Assembly: GCA_963791545.1 (NCBI GenBank)
Contig: CAWBSR010000015.1
Span: 558,001-622,000 of the forward strand
DNA: 64,000 bases
From: JALYXV01 sp963791545
GTDB lineage: Bacteria; Actinomycetota; Acidimicrobiia; Acidimicrobiales; Palsa-688
Direction: 5' to 3'
The translations under genes and the position numbers were made by a program. Under the pieces are notes generated by a model, which did not search any database, was not told the origin of the DNA, and saw only the letters and a list, made by a program, of their open reading frames with translations. Of the stretch, positions 18,359 to 27,365 are shown one piece after another. Position 1 is the first letter of the stretch; the number at the start of each line of letters is the position of its first letter.

Positions 18359-20232
18359 CCATCACCCTGGCCACGGTGGTGGCGGGAGCGATCGCCGGTC
18401 TCGGCATCGGCGGGCTGGCGGCGGGGCTGGTGCTGGTGTTCCGGGCGGGCCGGGTGATCAACCTGGCCCACGCCGAGTTGGGCGCCGCCGCGGCCGCCCT
18501 GTGCGCCTGGCTGGTCGGGCCCGGCGCGCTGCCCTTCCCGGCGGCCGCCGTGGTGGCGGTGGCGGCGGCGGCGCTGACCGGGGCGCTGGTCGAGATGGTG
18601 GTGGTCCGCCGGGTCGCGGCCGCGTCGCCGGCCGCGGTGATGATCGCCACCGCCGGCGTCAGCGAGTTGTTGCTGGCTGCGAGCCTCGTCGTCATCGCCC
18701 ACATCGGCCGCCGGAGCGGCTACCCCACCCCCTTTTCGACCCGGGTCGATCTGGGGCGGGGGGTGGTGCTCCAAGGCGGCCAGCTGGCCCTGGCCGTCGT
18801 GGTGCCGGTACTGGCGGTGGCGCTGGCCCTGGTAGGGCACCGGACCCGGGTAGGGGCGTCGATACGGGCGGCAGCGGACAACCCGGAGGCGGCCCGCTTG
18901 GCCGGGGTGGCGGTGGGGACCCTGTCCGCCTTGGCTTGGGCGGCGGCGGCGGGACTTTCCGCGGTCGTCGTCATCTGCCTGCTGGCGGGCCGGCCCATCG
19001 TGGGCACCGAGGCGCTGGGCCCCGAAGTGTTGTTCGAGGCGCTGGCGGCGGCCCTGATCGCCCGGTTCCGGAATCTGCCGGTGGCGTTGGTTGCTGGCGT
19101 TGTCATCGGCGTGATCCTCCGGGTCGTGGCCTACAACTGGCCCGGCGGCCCCGGCGACCTGGTGCTCCTCCTGGTCGCCGGGGGCGCGGCTGTGGTCCTG
19201 TGGCGGCCCCGCCGGGGCCGGCGGGCTGATCCTTCTTCGTGGCTGGCGGTGCCGGTGCTCGGGCGACCCCGGGCGACGGTGGTGGGGGCGGGGGCCCTGG
19301 CGGCGGCCGGGCTGGCCGCCGTGGCCTGGGCCAGCAACAGCCAGGCCTTGACCCTGACCGAGATCGCCGCCTACGCCACCCTCGCGGTATCGGTCACCAT
19401 CATCGTCGGCGTCGCCGGCCAGCTGTCCCTCGGCCAGGTCGCCTTCTTCGGGATCGGGGCCGCGGTCTCGTACCAGCTTTCGGCCTCGGTGGGATTGCCG
19501 TTCTGGCTGGCCTTCCTGGGTGCCGGGGTGGGCGCCGCCGCCGCCTCGGTCCTGGTGGGGCTGCCCGCGCTACGGGCGCCGGGGCCGGTCTTCGCGGTCA
19601 CCAGCCTCGGGTTTGCCCTGGCCGGGGCCGGTTGGCTGCTGAGCCGGCCGTGGCTCCTCGGATCGGGGGTCACGGTCCCCCGGCCCATCCTGGGGCCCGT
19701 GGACCTGGGGGCCCAACGCCCTTATTTCGTATTCGCCCTGATGGTCCTGGCCGCCGGTGCCGGACTAGCCGGGGTCCTGCTGCGCCGGGGACCGGGGCGG
19801 TGGACCGTGGCGGTGCGCGACAACCAGGCCACGGCGGCGTCGTTCGGGCTGCCGGTGTCGGGGACCAAGGTGCTGGCATTCGCGGCGGCCGGATTCCTCG
19901 CCGGCCTGGCCGGGGCGGTGTACGGGCACGGCCTGCAGTCACTGAGCGTCAACGACTTCCCGGTCGCCTCACCCGGGTTGCAGATCGGGGCGGTCGACAG
20001 CCTGCGCATCGTGGCCATCGCGGTCATCGGCGGCCTGGGCTCGGTCTGGGGCGCGGTGATGGCGGCGGCGCTCGTCGTGGGCGTGGGCGAGCTCACCAAC
20101 AGCGTGGCCTGGCGCCTGGCCACCACGGGAGCCGGGCTGCTCGTCGTCCTCCTGATCGCACCGCGTGGCCTGGCCGGCGTCGCCGACGCGGTGGCGGCCC
20201 GGGCCCGACGCCGGACGCGGTGGGCCCGGTGA
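18355..20232 (+). CDS. Fused LivH-LivM branched-chain amino acid-type ABC permease
   Basis: 625 residues with about 16 hydrophobic helices. The first ~285 residues are LivH-like (GLVLVFRAGRVINLAHAELG; SIRAAADNPEAARLAGV). The second half is LivM-like (ATLAVSVTIIVGVAGQLSLGQVAFFGIGA; GPGRWTVAVRDNQATAASFG; VIGGLGSVWGAVM). A basic linker (WRPRRGRRADPSS, ~ residue 283) joins them. Normally these are two genes forming a heterodimeric channel. The GTG start overlaps the ATPase stop by 4 bp. Confidence 0.88.
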   Translation: MTITLATVVAGAIAGLGIGGLAAGLVLVFRAGRVINLAHAELGAAAAALCAWLVGPGALPFPAAAVVAVAAAALTGALVEMVVVRRVAAASPAAVMIATAGVSELLLAASLVVIAHIGRRSGYPTPFSTRVDLGRGVVLQGGQLALAVVVPVLAVALALVGHRTRVGASIRAAADNPEAARLAGVAVGTLSALAWAAAAGLSAVVVICLLAGRPIVGTEALGPEVLFEALAAALIARFRNLPVALVAGVVIGVILRVVAYNWPGGPGDLVLLLVAGGAAVVLWRPRRGRRADPSSWLAVPVLGRPRATVVGAGALAAAGLAAVAWASNSQALTLTEIAAYATLAVSVTIIVGVAGQLSLGQVAFFGIGAAVSYQLSASVGLPFWLAFLGAGVGAAAASVLVGLPALRAPGPVFAVTSLGFALAGAGWLLSRPWLLGSGVTVPRPILGPVDLGAQRPYFVFALMVLAAGAGLAGVLLRRGPGRWTVAVRDNQATAASFGLPVSGTKVLAFAAAGFLAGLAGAVYGHGLQSLSVNDFPVASPGLQIGAVDSLRIVAIAVIGGLGSVWGAVMAAALVVGVGELTNSVAWRLATTGAGLLVVLLIAPRGLAGVADAVAARARRRTRWAR

Positions 20233-20260
20233 CTCCGACGCCCCGGAGGCGGTGGGCCCG

Positions 20261-20926
20261 GTGATTCCCACGCTGCGGGCCACGGGCCTGGTGGTCCGCT
20301 ACGGCGGTGTCATCGCCCTCGACGAAGTCGACCTGTCCGTCGCCCCCGCCGAGGTGGTCGGCGTGGTCGGGGCCAACGGAGCCGGGAAGACGACGCTCCT
20401 CGACTGCCTTTCCGGCCATCTCCGGCCCGCCCGCGGCCGGCTCCGGCTGGGACAACGGGACATCACTGGTTGGGGGCCGGCTCGCCGGGCCCGCCGGGGG
20501 ATTATCCGGTCGTTCCAGGACGCCCGGTTGTTCCCGACCATGCCGGTACGCGACGTCCTGCGGTTGGCCCACTCGCCGGTCCCGCCGGGGCTGGAGCCGC
20601 TGTTGGACCGCCGGGTGGGGGAGCTCTCCACCGGTGAGCGCAAGCGGCTCGACCTGGCCTGCGCCGTCGGGCGGCAGCCCTCGGTCCTGTTGCTGGACGA
20701 ACCCAGTGCCGGCCTGGGGGCGGCCGAGGTGCCGGGCCTGGAGGAACTGGTGCGAGCCGCGGTGCAAGCCTCGGGTGCCGGTGTGGTATTGGTCGAGCAC
20801 GACCTCCCGCTGGTGTGGGCCCTGGCCGATCGGGTGGTGGTGCTCGAACGGGGTGCCGTGGTGGCTGACGGGCCGCCCGCCGCGCTGGCAGGCCACCCCG
20901 CGGTGGCATTCGGGCGCCGCAACTAG
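20261..20926 (+). CDS. ABC transporter ATP-binding protein (LivG type)
   Basis: 221 residues. Walker A VVGANGAGKTTLLDCLSG, GIIRSFQDARLFPTMPVRDVL (the FQ..RLF element typical of LivG), signature ELSTGERKRLDLACAV, Walker B VLLLDEPSAGL, and VVLVEHDLPLVWALADR with the switch His. GTG at 20261 is chosen because TLRATGLVVRYGGV is the family N-terminus; GTG 20252 and 20165 are in frame but upstream. A 17-bp near-repeat (gtgggcccggtgactcc / gtgggcccggtgattcc) straddles the junction with the permease gene. Last gene of the transporter operon. Confidence 0.85.
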   Translation: MIPTLRATGLVVRYGGVIALDEVDLSVAPAEVVGVVGANGAGKTTLLDCLSGHLRPARGRLRLGQRDITGWGPARRARRGIIRSFQDARLFPTMPVRDVLRLAHSPVPPGLEPLLDRRVGELSTGERKRLDLACAVGRQPSVLLLDEPSAGLGAAEVPGLEELVRAAVQASGAGVVLVEHDLPLVWALADRVVVLERGAVVADGPPAALAGHPAVAFGRRN

Positions 20927-20963
20927 GGGTTGCGCACCCCTGGCTGGGCCCGACGAGAGAGGC

Positions 20964-22706
20964 TCAGGCCTCCTCGAACAGGTCGTCGCCCCGGCGGAGG
21001 CGGGTGGCGATGCGGACCAACTGGGGGAGCTCCCGGCGGGTCGGGGTGTGAGCGGCCAGGAACCGGGCCGCCCCCGCCAGTAGCAGGGCCTGGGGCTCGG
21101 AGCCGTCCCGCCACGCCCCGGCCTGGCGGGCGGCCGCCTCGACGGTCTGGAACCAGTGGAACTCGGCGTCCTCCGACACCAGGGCGTGGCCGAGGGCGGC
21201 GATCACCGGCGCCGGGTCGCGGTGCTCCCGCAACCATCCGTACACGATCCCGCCCGCCCGGTCGACCTGGCCCTGCTCCTCCCAGCACCGCGCCAGATCG
21301 GCCAGGTTGGCGCCCTCGACAGGTGTCAGCCGGGCCGAGGGCAGGTTGAGGAACCGGTCCAGGAACACCTTGAGGGCCCCGTGCACGGCCCCCCGCAGCA
21401 GTTCCACCGACGGCTCCCGGACCAGCGCCCGATGGAGGGCGTTGGCATAGGTGAAGCCGTGGTGGACGACGTCCCAGTCGGCGTGGTCGTTCTGCACGTG
21501 GAAGCGGGTGATGCGCAGACCGGCGGCCAGAGCTACCGCCCGGCCTACCTGTTCCGCCGTGAAGCCGGCCGACAGCCCCTCGAGCAGGCTGTCGACCGCC
21601 TCCGCGGGATCGTCGTCGGACGGGGACCCGAGCAGCCGCTCCGCCAACGCCGCCACTTCGTCGTCGCTCACCCCCGGCCCCTGCAGGAGCACGTCGCCGT
21701 CGATCGCCAATCGCTGCTCGGCGGCGCGCGCCAGGGCCGCCAGATCGAAGGGATGGCGCCACGATCCCTGCTCCTCGGACCGGGCGGCGGCGGCTGTGCC
21801 GGCCACCACGGTCGCCAGCACGGTGCCCGCCGCGTCCCAGCCCAGATGGTCGAGCGCCTCGAAGGCCTTGTTGGTGAAGTCCAGGGTGTGGCCACCGTCT
21901 AGGAACAGGTGGTCGGTGACGGCCGCGAACATGAAGCGCTCCGTCCCGGCCCGCTGGTCGGGACCCTGGGCGACCGCCGTGGCCAGGGCCCGTTGCGCCG
22001 CCTCGTCGGTACGGGTGTCAATGAACCGGCGATACCAGGAGGCCAGGCGGTCGGGATGGACATCAGAGGTGGCCAGGGGGGCCAAGGGGAAGAAGTCGGC
22101 GTGATTGCGGGTATCCCGGGACACGAAGGCCAGCCCCTGGACCAGGGCCAAGGGCCGGTCGGCGGGTTCCAAATGGGGAAGCAGGTTGGCCATGGCGACG
22201 AGAACGGTCAGGCCCGCCCCCCATCCCTCCCGCCGGTGGGTCGTGCCGAAGGCCACGCCCCGGCGCAGCGCTTCCGCGGCCGGGGCCCCGGCCTCCAGCA
22301 GCCCCAGCACCGCCTTGGCCGTCACCAGCGAAAGGCCTTGCTCGAGCCCGTCGTCGAGGCGGGCCAGCAGCGCCGGGGTGGGATCGGCGGCGGCCGGGGC
22401 CAGCACCATCACCCGGTCGTGGCGGATCTCGACCGGATAGGCGCGGACGTCGTCGGCGAAGGGGTCCAGGGTGCCGCCCGAGCACAGGTCGAAACGGGCA
22501 TGGTGCCAGTGACAGGTCAACAAGCCGTCCTCGACGCTCCCGCGGTGCAACGGGAAGCCCAGATGGGGGCACCGGTCGTCGACTGCATACGCCCGCCCGC
22601 CGTGCCACACCACGCACACGCCGTGGCTGCCGACCTTGGTCACCAGCATCCCCCGGGACCGAAGTTCGGTTACCGAACCAGCATCGACAGCGTCGTTCGG
22701 GCCCAT
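20964..22706 (-). CDS. Rieske [2Fe-2S] protein with large helical C-terminal domain
   Basis: 580 residues. N-terminal Rieske ferredoxin domain: C46-P-H48 (CPHLGFPLHRG) and C65-H-W-H68 (CHWHHARFDLCSGG), the complete two-Cys two-His cluster site. Residues ~105-580 are a mostly helical, Ala/Leu-rich domain with conserved-looking clusters (RFMFAAVTDHLFLDGGHTLDF; RITRFHVQNDHADWDVVHHG; FTYANALHRAL) rich in His/Asp and suggestive of a second metal site; I do not recognise this domain. ATG 22706 is preferred over TTG 22742 because a minus-strand TAGCAT ends 7 nt before it. Divergent from a SufR-like Fe-S regulator, so redox or Fe-S regulation is likely. Confidence 0.82.
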   Translation of the reverse strand: MGPNDAVDAGSVTELRSRGMLVTKVGSHGVCVVWHGGRAYAVDDRCPHLGFPLHRGSVEDGLLTCHWHHARFDLCSGGTLDPFADDVRAYPVEIRHDRVMVLAPAAADPTPALLARLDDGLEQGLSLVTAKAVLGLLEAGAPAAEALRRGVAFGTTHRREGWGAGLTVLVAMANLLPHLEPADRPLALVQGLAFVSRDTRNHADFFPLAPLATSDVHPDRLASWYRRFIDTRTDEAAQRALATAVAQGPDQRAGTERFMFAAVTDHLFLDGGHTLDFTNKAFEALDHLGWDAAGTVLATVVAGTAAAARSEEQGSWRHPFDLAALARAAEQRLAIDGDVLLQGPGVSDDEVAALAERLLGSPSDDDPAEAVDSLLEGLSAGFTAEQVGRAVALAAGLRITRFHVQNDHADWDVVHHGFTYANALHRALVREPSVELLRGAVHGALKVFLDRFLNLPSARLTPVEGANLADLARCWEEQGQVDRAGGIVYGWLREHRDPAPVIAALGHALVSEDAEFHWFQTVEAAARQAGAWRDGSEPQALLLAGAARFLAAHTPTRRELPQLVRIATRLRRGDDLFEEA

Positions 22707-22713
22707 GCCGGCG

Positions 22714-22719
22714 ATGCTA
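22714..22719 (-). promoter_or_regulatory. -10-like hexamer TAGCAT for the Rieske gene
   Basis: Ends 7 nt before ATG 22706 and decides that start over the TTG at 22742. Confidence 0.45.
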
Positions 22720-22771
22720 CGCCGACCCTCGGGGTTGAACAAGGAGAAGCTTGTTATTTTCCCTCACCGGT

Positions 22772-22777
22772 TAGGAT
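22772..22777 (+). promoter_or_regulatory. -10-like hexamer TAGGAT for the SufR-like regulator
   Basis: TAGGAT is 7 nt before GTG 22785 and overlaps the alternative ATG 22776. A -35-like TTGTTA lies at 22751-22756, 15 bp upstream. Confidence 0.4.
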
Positions 22778-22784
22778 GGCGCTC

Positions 22785-23429
22785 GTGGGCACCACGACCG
22801 CCACTCAGTCGACGACCCGCCGGGCCATCCTCATGACCATCAAGCAGCACGGAGAGGCCCGAGCCGAGGAGCTGGCCACCATCCTCGGCATCACCCCCAG
22901 CGCCATCCGCCAGCACCTGACGGCGCTGCTCGGCGAGGGCCTGGTTTCGATCCGGGAGCAGCGGGGCGGTGCCGGTCGGCCCAAGCACGTCTACTCCGTC
23001 ACGACCAAGGCCGAGGGCCTGTTCCCGAAGAGCTACGGCCAATTGACCTGCGAGCTGCTGGACTACGCGGGCGCCGAGGGCGAGGGCACGGTGGATCGCC
23101 TGTTCGAGCGGCGCCGTGCCCGCCGGGCCACCGAGGCCGAGGCCCGGCTGGCCGGCCGGTCGTTCGAGGAGCGGGTGGCGGAGCTGGCCAAGATCCTGGA
23201 CGAGGACGGTTACCTGGCCGAGGCGGTGGCGTGCCAGGACGGCGAGTGGCGCATCGTCGAGCACAACTGCGCCATTCTCGAGGTGGCGTTCCGGTACGGG
23301 CAGGCGTGTTCCAGCGAGCTGGGATTCCTGCGCGACTCGATGCCCGACGCCCTGATCGACCGGGTCTCGCACATGGCCTCGGGGGAGCATCACTGCGCCT
23401 ATCGGGTCCGGCCCCGCGCAAGCGCCTGA
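22785..23429 (+). CDS. SufR-like winged-helix regulator with Cys ligands
   Basis: 214 residues (217 if ATG 22776 is used). N-terminal winged helix: RRAILMTIKQHGEARAEELA, recognition helix GITPSAIRQHLTAL, wing GGAGRPKHVYSVT. The C-terminal sensor has Cys at ~162, 175 and 204 (C-x12-C-x28-C in the segment from NCAILEVAFRYG to HHCAYRV). SufR-type [4Fe-4S] regulators have C-x12-C-x13-C-x14-C; here the third position is Ala (PDALIDR). Divergent from the Rieske gene with facing promoters, so it probably controls it and itself. Also resembles ArsR/DeoR-type regulators without a cluster, hence the caution. Confidence 0.85.
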   Translation: MGTTTATQSTTRRAILMTIKQHGEARAEELATILGITPSAIRQHLTALLGEGLVSIREQRGGAGRPKHVYSVTTKAEGLFPKSYGQLTCELLDYAGAEGEGTVDRLFERRRARRATEAEARLAGRSFEERVAELAKILDEDGYLAEAVACQDGEWRIVEHNCAILEVAFRYGQACSSELGFLRDSMPDALIDRVSHMASGEHHCAYRVRPRASA

Positions 23430-23444
23430 GCCACCCCGGGACCA

Positions 23445-24599
23445 ATGGCGGGACCGCTGACCGGATACCGGGTCATCGAGGTGGCGGGCCTCGGTCCCGC
23501 CCCGTTCGGGGCCATGTTGCTGGCCGACATGGGCGCCGAGGTCATCCGGATCGACCGGCCCGGGTCGGTACCTCCGGCGCCGGGGACGGAGCCCTCCCCC
23601 GACCCGCTCAACCGGGGCCGCCGCTCGATCGCGGTCGACCTCAAGCATCCCGACGGGGTGGCAACGGTGCTGCGGCTGGTGGCGCGGGCCGACGCCCTCC
23701 TGGAGGGATTCCGCCCCGGGGTGGCGGAACGGCTCGGGATCGGCCCCCAACCCTGCCGGGCCCGCAATCCCCGGCTGGTCTATGCCCGCATGACGGGCTG
23801 GGGCCAGGAAGGGCCCAAGGCGGCCCTGCCCGGTCACGACATCAACTACCTGGCCCTGTCGGGCACGCTGTCGGCCATCGGCCGCCCCGGCCAGGCTCCG
23901 GTCCCACCGCTCAACCTGGTGGCCGACTTCGGAGGAGGCGGCATGTTGCTGGCCTTCGGCGTGGTGTGCGCGCTGCTGGAGGCGAGCCGGTCGGGTGAGG
24001 GCCAGATCATCGACGCCGCCATGGTCGACGGGTCGGCGCTGCTGGCGACCATGATCCACGGCTTTCGGGCCGCCGGGTTATGGCGCGACGAGCGGGGCAC
24101 CAACCTGCTCGACACCGGGGCCTGGTTCTACGAGGTCTATGAGACCGCCGACGGCGGCTACCTGGCCGTCGGGGCGCTGGAGCCCAAGTTCTGTGCCGAG
24201 CTGATCCGACTGACCGGCCTGGCCGGTGGTGACGGGGGCGAGGCGCCCAGCCAGTACGACGTAGCCGGCTGGCCGGCCATGAAACAGCGGCTGGCGGCGG
24301 TGTTCAAGACCAAGTCCCGGGCCGAGTGGTGCGCCATCCTGGAAGAAACCGATGCCTGCGTGGCTCCGGTTCTCGGCCTCGGCGAGGCGCCCGGGCATCC
24401 CCATAACCAGGTGCGAGGCACCTTCACCACCGTGGCCGGGGTGGTGCAGCCCGCCCCGGCGCCTCGTTTCAGCCGGACCCCCGGTAAAATCGGGCGCCCG
24501 CCCCCCCGCGCCGGTCAACACACCGACGAGGTGCTGGGCGATTGGGGCTTCGCCCCCTCTGACGTCGAAGCCCTCCGGGCGGCCGGAGCCATCCGGTGA
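23445..24599 (+). CDS. Family III CoA transferase / alpha-methylacyl-CoA racemase-like
   Basis: 384 residues of the CaiB/BaiF fold. N-terminus GYRVIEVAGLGPAPFGAMLLADMGAEVIRID is the family start. The racemase-type catalytic pair is visible: His in GHDINYLALSG (~ residue 126) and Asp in LNLVADFGGGGM (~155), followed by IDAAMVDGSALLATM. These match alpha-methylacyl-CoA racemases, which interconvert 2R/2S methyl-acyl-CoAs in branched-chain fatty acid or sterol side-chain breakdown, better than formyl-CoA transferases. It follows the SufR-like gene by 15 bp on the same strand; a functional link is unproven. Confidence 0.85.
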   Translation: MAGPLTGYRVIEVAGLGPAPFGAMLLADMGAEVIRIDRPGSVPPAPGTEPSPDPLNRGRRSIAVDLKHPDGVATVLRLVARADALLEGFRPGVAERLGIGPQPCRARNPRLVYARMTGWGQEGPKAALPGHDINYLALSGTLSAIGRPGQAPVPPLNLVADFGGGGMLLAFGVVCALLEASRSGEGQIIDAAMVDGSALLATMIHGFRAAGLWRDERGTNLLDTGAWFYEVYETADGGYLAVGALEPKFCAELIRLTGLAGGDGGEAPSQYDVAGWPAMKQRLAAVFKTKSRAEWCAILEETDACVAPVLGLGEAPGHPHNQVRGTFTTVAGVVQPAPAPRFSRTPGKIGRPPPRAGQHTDEVLGDWGFAPSDVEALRAAGAIR

Positions 24600-24624
24600 T
24601 CGTTGAGTAGGAGTGACGCTGATC

Positions 24625-25416
24625 ATGGCAACTGCGGTGTTCTTCCACGCCCACCCCGACGACGAGTGCATCCTCACCGGCGGCACCATGGCCCAGCTGG
24701 CGGCGGCCGGCCACCGGGTGGTGCTGGTGGCAGCCACCCGGGGCGAGCAGGGCGAGGTGGCCGACGGCTTCCTCGGGGAAGGCGAGTTGCTGGGGACCCG
24801 GCGCAGCGGGGAGTTGCAGGCGTCGGCGGATGTACTCGGCGTCAGCCGGGTCGAGTTCCTGGGCTACCGCGACTCGGGGATGATGGGGTTGCCCACCAAC
24901 GAGGCCGATGGCTGCTTCTGGCAGGCCGATCGTGAGGAGGCGGCGACCCGCCTGGCGGCCATCCTGGACGAGGAGTCGGCGGCGGCTCTCTTCGTCTACG
25001 ACGACCACGGCGGCTACGGCCACCCCGACCACATCCAGGTCCACCGGGTCGGGGTGCGGGCGGCCCAGTTGGCGGGGACCGCCCAGGTGTACGAGGCGAC
25101 CATCGACCGCGACCGGGTGATCCGCATGATCCGGGACCGTCCCGTCGTGGAGGGCGCGGGCCCCGAAGACCTGCCCGATATCACCGAGGACTCCGATTTC
25201 GGGGTCCCGGCCAGCCAGGTGACGACCCGCATCGACGTCAGCCGCCACGTCCTCGACAAGCGGGCCGCCATGCGTTGCCACCGCAGCCAGATCCACGACG
25301 ACTCGTTCTGGATGATGATGCCCGACGACCAGTTCGCGGCGGCCTTCTGCGAGGAGCACTACATCCACCGGGGGGTGCCTGCGGGCACTGCCGAGACCCA
25401 GTTCGACTTGGCCTGA
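24625..25416 (+). CDS. PIG-L/LmbE family deacetylase (MshB/Mca-like)
   Basis: 263 residues. Zinc-binding AHPDDECILTGG at residues 9-20 and GGYGHPDHIQVHRVG (~131-145) are the HPDDE and HPDH motifs of N-acetylglucosamine-type deacetylases, including MshB (mycothiol synthesis) and Mca (mycothiol conjugate amidase). A third metal-site segment is RCHRSQIHDDSFW. Which substrate is used cannot be told. The AGGAG at 24609-24613 is 11 nt before ATG 24625, so ATG is preferred over the GTG at 24613 that overlaps it. Same strand as its neighbours, tightly spaced. Confidence 0.85.
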   Translation: MATAVFFHAHPDDECILTGGTMAQLAAAGHRVVLVAATRGEQGEVADGFLGEGELLGTRRSGELQASADVLGVSRVEFLGYRDSGMMGLPTNEADGCFWQADREEAATRLAAILDEESAAALFVYDDHGGYGHPDHIQVHRVGVRAAQLAGTAQVYEATIDRDRVIRMIRDRPVVEGAGPEDLPDITEDSDFGVPASQVTTRIDVSRHVLDKRAAMRCHRSQIHDDSFWMMMPDDQFAAAFCEEHYIHRGVPAGTAETQFDLA

Positions 25417-25417
25417 C

Positions 25418-26527
25418 GTGGCTCCCGGCTGGACCCACACCGGGTACGCGCAGCGGATCATCTTCGGCCTCGACGCCATCGACGGCGTCGATGAGGTGGT
25501 CTCCGAGGCCGGGGGTCGCAGGGTCATGCTGGTCACCACGGCGGGGCGCCGTGCGTCGCAGGCCGGCGAGCGGCTGGTCTCGGCCCTGGGGCGGCGGCTG
25601 CTCGGGGTGTTCGATGGTGTCCGCTCCCATGTCCCGACCACGGCCGTCCAGGCGGCGCTGCGGATGGCGGAGTCGGCGGACATCGATGCCGTGGTCAGTT
25701 TCGGCGGGGGCTCGTGCGCCGATCTCGCCAAGGCGGTGTGCTTCTTCGTCGAGCAGCGCACGGGTCGCCCCGGGGCGTCCTATCTCGACCGGCCGGTGGT
25801 CGCCCACGTGGCCATCCCGACCACCTACTCCGGGGCCGAGTTGACCCCGTTCTTCGGGATGACCGACGAGGCCGCCCACCGCAAGACGGGGGCCGGCGGT
25901 CCTACCATTGCCCCGATCGCGGCCATCTACGACCCGCTGGTCACGCTGTCGACCCCGGCCCGGGTGGCCGCGGAAACGGGTATGAACGCCCTCGCCCACG
26001 GAATCGAGTGCGCCTATTCGCCGGGGCGGACGCCCGAGGCCGAAGTCATCGCCCTGGCCGCGGTGCGCCGGGTCACGGCGGCGCTGCCCCTGGTCGTCGA
26101 GGACCCGGCCGCCCTGCCCCCCCGGATCGCCATGCTGGAGGCCGCCGTGCTCGGGGGACGGTGCCTGCAGAACGCCAGCATGGGGGCCCATCACGGCCTG
26201 GCCCAGCTGATCGGGGGGCGGACCGGGATTCCCCACGGGCTGGCCAATGCCATCCTGCTGGCCCACGTGTTGCGCTTCAACACCGAGGCCATCCCGACCG
26301 AGGCCCGCCAGATCGGCGACGCCCTGGGCGGCGGAGACGATCCCGCGGGCGCCGTGGACCGGCTCCGGGCGGCCATCGGGTTGCCGGGGCGGCTCTCGGC
26401 GGTCGGGGTGACCGAGGAGGACATCGAGGCGGTGGCCGCCATGAGCCCGGGCAACGCCAACGTGGGCCGCAACCCCCGCCCGGTGTCGCCCGCCGACGCC
26501 CTCGCCATCCTCGAGTCGGCGTTCTAG
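25418..26527 (+). CDS. Iron-dependent alcohol dehydrogenase family (maleylacetate reductase-like)
   Basis: 369 residues. NAD(P)-binding AVVSFGGGSCADLAKA, family stretch VAIPTTYSGAELTPFFGMTDEAAHRKTG, and the metal-site segment GMNALAHGIECAYSP plus GAHHGLAQLIGG and GIPHGLANAILL with the conserved His residues. The overall order is closest to maleylacetate reductases, which reduce maleylacetate to 3-oxoadipate in aromatic degradation. The GTG at 25418 follows the deacetylase stop by one base. The specific reaction is inferred. Confidence 0.82.
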   Translation: MAPGWTHTGYAQRIIFGLDAIDGVDEVVSEAGGRRVMLVTTAGRRASQAGERLVSALGRRLLGVFDGVRSHVPTTAVQAALRMAESADIDAVVSFGGGSCADLAKAVCFFVEQRTGRPGASYLDRPVVAHVAIPTTYSGAELTPFFGMTDEAAHRKTGAGGPTIAPIAAIYDPLVTLSTPARVAAETGMNALAHGIECAYSPGRTPEAEVIALAAVRRVTAALPLVVEDPAALPPRIAMLEAAVLGGRCLQNASMGAHHGLAQLIGGRTGIPHGLANAILLAHVLRFNTEAIPTEARQIGDALGGGDDPAGAVDRLRAAIGLPGRLSAVGVTEEDIEAVAAMSPGNANVGRNPRPVSPADALAILESAF

Positions 26528-26535
26528 CCGCGGCC

Positions 26536-27321
26536 GTGTCGCCGGGTCAGGCGGTCGTCATCTTCGCGGTCGGCCTGGCCGCGGGCACGATCAACACGAT
26601 CGTAGGATCCGGCTCCCTGATCACCTTCCCGACGCTCCTGGCCTTCGGCTATTCGCCGGTGGTGGCCAACGTGACCAACACCGTGGGACTCGTGCCTGGT
26701 TCCATCAGCGGTGCCCTTGGCTACCGGAAGGAGCTCACCGGGCAACGGTCTCGGCTGACCTACCTCGGCGTCGCCTCGGGCCTCGGTGGTGTCACCGGGG
26801 GGGTGCTGCTCCTGGTCCTCCCCGGCAGCGTGTTCCGGGGCGTGGTGCCCGTCCTGATCCTGGTGGCGTGCGCCCTGGTGGCCGCCCAGCCCCGCCTAGC
26901 CGCGGTACTGGTCCGCCGGCGTTCGGCCGCCGAGGACTCGGCGCCGGTGCACGGCGGCCGGGGGCTGTTCGCCACCGTGTTCCTCACCGGGGTCTACGGC
27001 GGCTACTTCGGCGCCGCCCAGGGGGTGATCCTGATCGCCCTGCTCGGGATCTTCCTGGAGGACGACCTCCAGCGGCTCAATGCCGCCAAGAACGTGCTGG
27101 CGGCGCTGGTGAACGGGATTGCGGCAGTGTTGTTCATTGCCGCCCCCCTCATCTTCAACCTCGACGCCCACGTGGCGTGGGGGCCGGCCGGCTGCCTGGC
27201 GGCGGGCGCCATCATCGGCGGCCAACTCGGGGCCAAGGTCGGGCGGCGGCTGCCGGCGCCGCTCCTGCGGGCCATCATCGTCGTGGTCGGCACTGCGGTC
27301 GCGATATGGCTGTCGGTGTGA
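26536..27321 (+). CDS. TauE/SafE family membrane permease
   Basis: 261 residues with about eight hydrophobic helices. Signature repeats: VGLAAGTINTIVGSGSLITFPTLLAFGYSP near the start (GxxxGxxGGxGS-type motif) and FLTGVYGGYFGAAQGVILIALLGI in the second half (GxYGGYFG). The family exports or imports sulfite, sulfonates or related organic anions. GTG at 26536 lies 9 bp after the dehydrogenase stop and gives a short cytoplasmic start. The ligand is unknown. Confidence 0.87.
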   Translation: MSPGQAVVIFAVGLAAGTINTIVGSGSLITFPTLLAFGYSPVVANVTNTVGLVPGSISGALGYRKELTGQRSRLTYLGVASGLGGVTGGVLLLVLPGSVFRGVVPVLILVACALVAAQPRLAAVLVRRRSAAEDSAPVHGGRGLFATVFLTGVYGGYFGAAQGVILIALLGIFLEDDLQRLNAAKNVLAALVNGIAAVLFIAAPLIFNLDAHVAWGPAGCLAAGAIIGGQLGAKVGRRLPAPLLRAIIVVVGTAVAIWLSV

Positions 27322-27352
27322 CGGGTGGGACAGCTGGGACGGGTGGGACGGG

Positions 27353-27358
27353 TACGCT
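27353..27358 (+). promoter_or_regulatory. -10-like hexamer TACGCT for the MhuD-like gene
   Basis: Ends 7 nt before ATG 27366, inside a Gly-rich-looking gggac/gggtg repeat tract that begins at the permease stop codon. Confidence 0.4.
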
Positions 27359-27365
27359 CGGGCCA

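Noticed and set aside
21909..22784. Long upstream extension of the SufR-like regulator
   Set aside because: It runs antisense through the Rieske gene and lacks family sequence; the real start is at 22785 or 22776.
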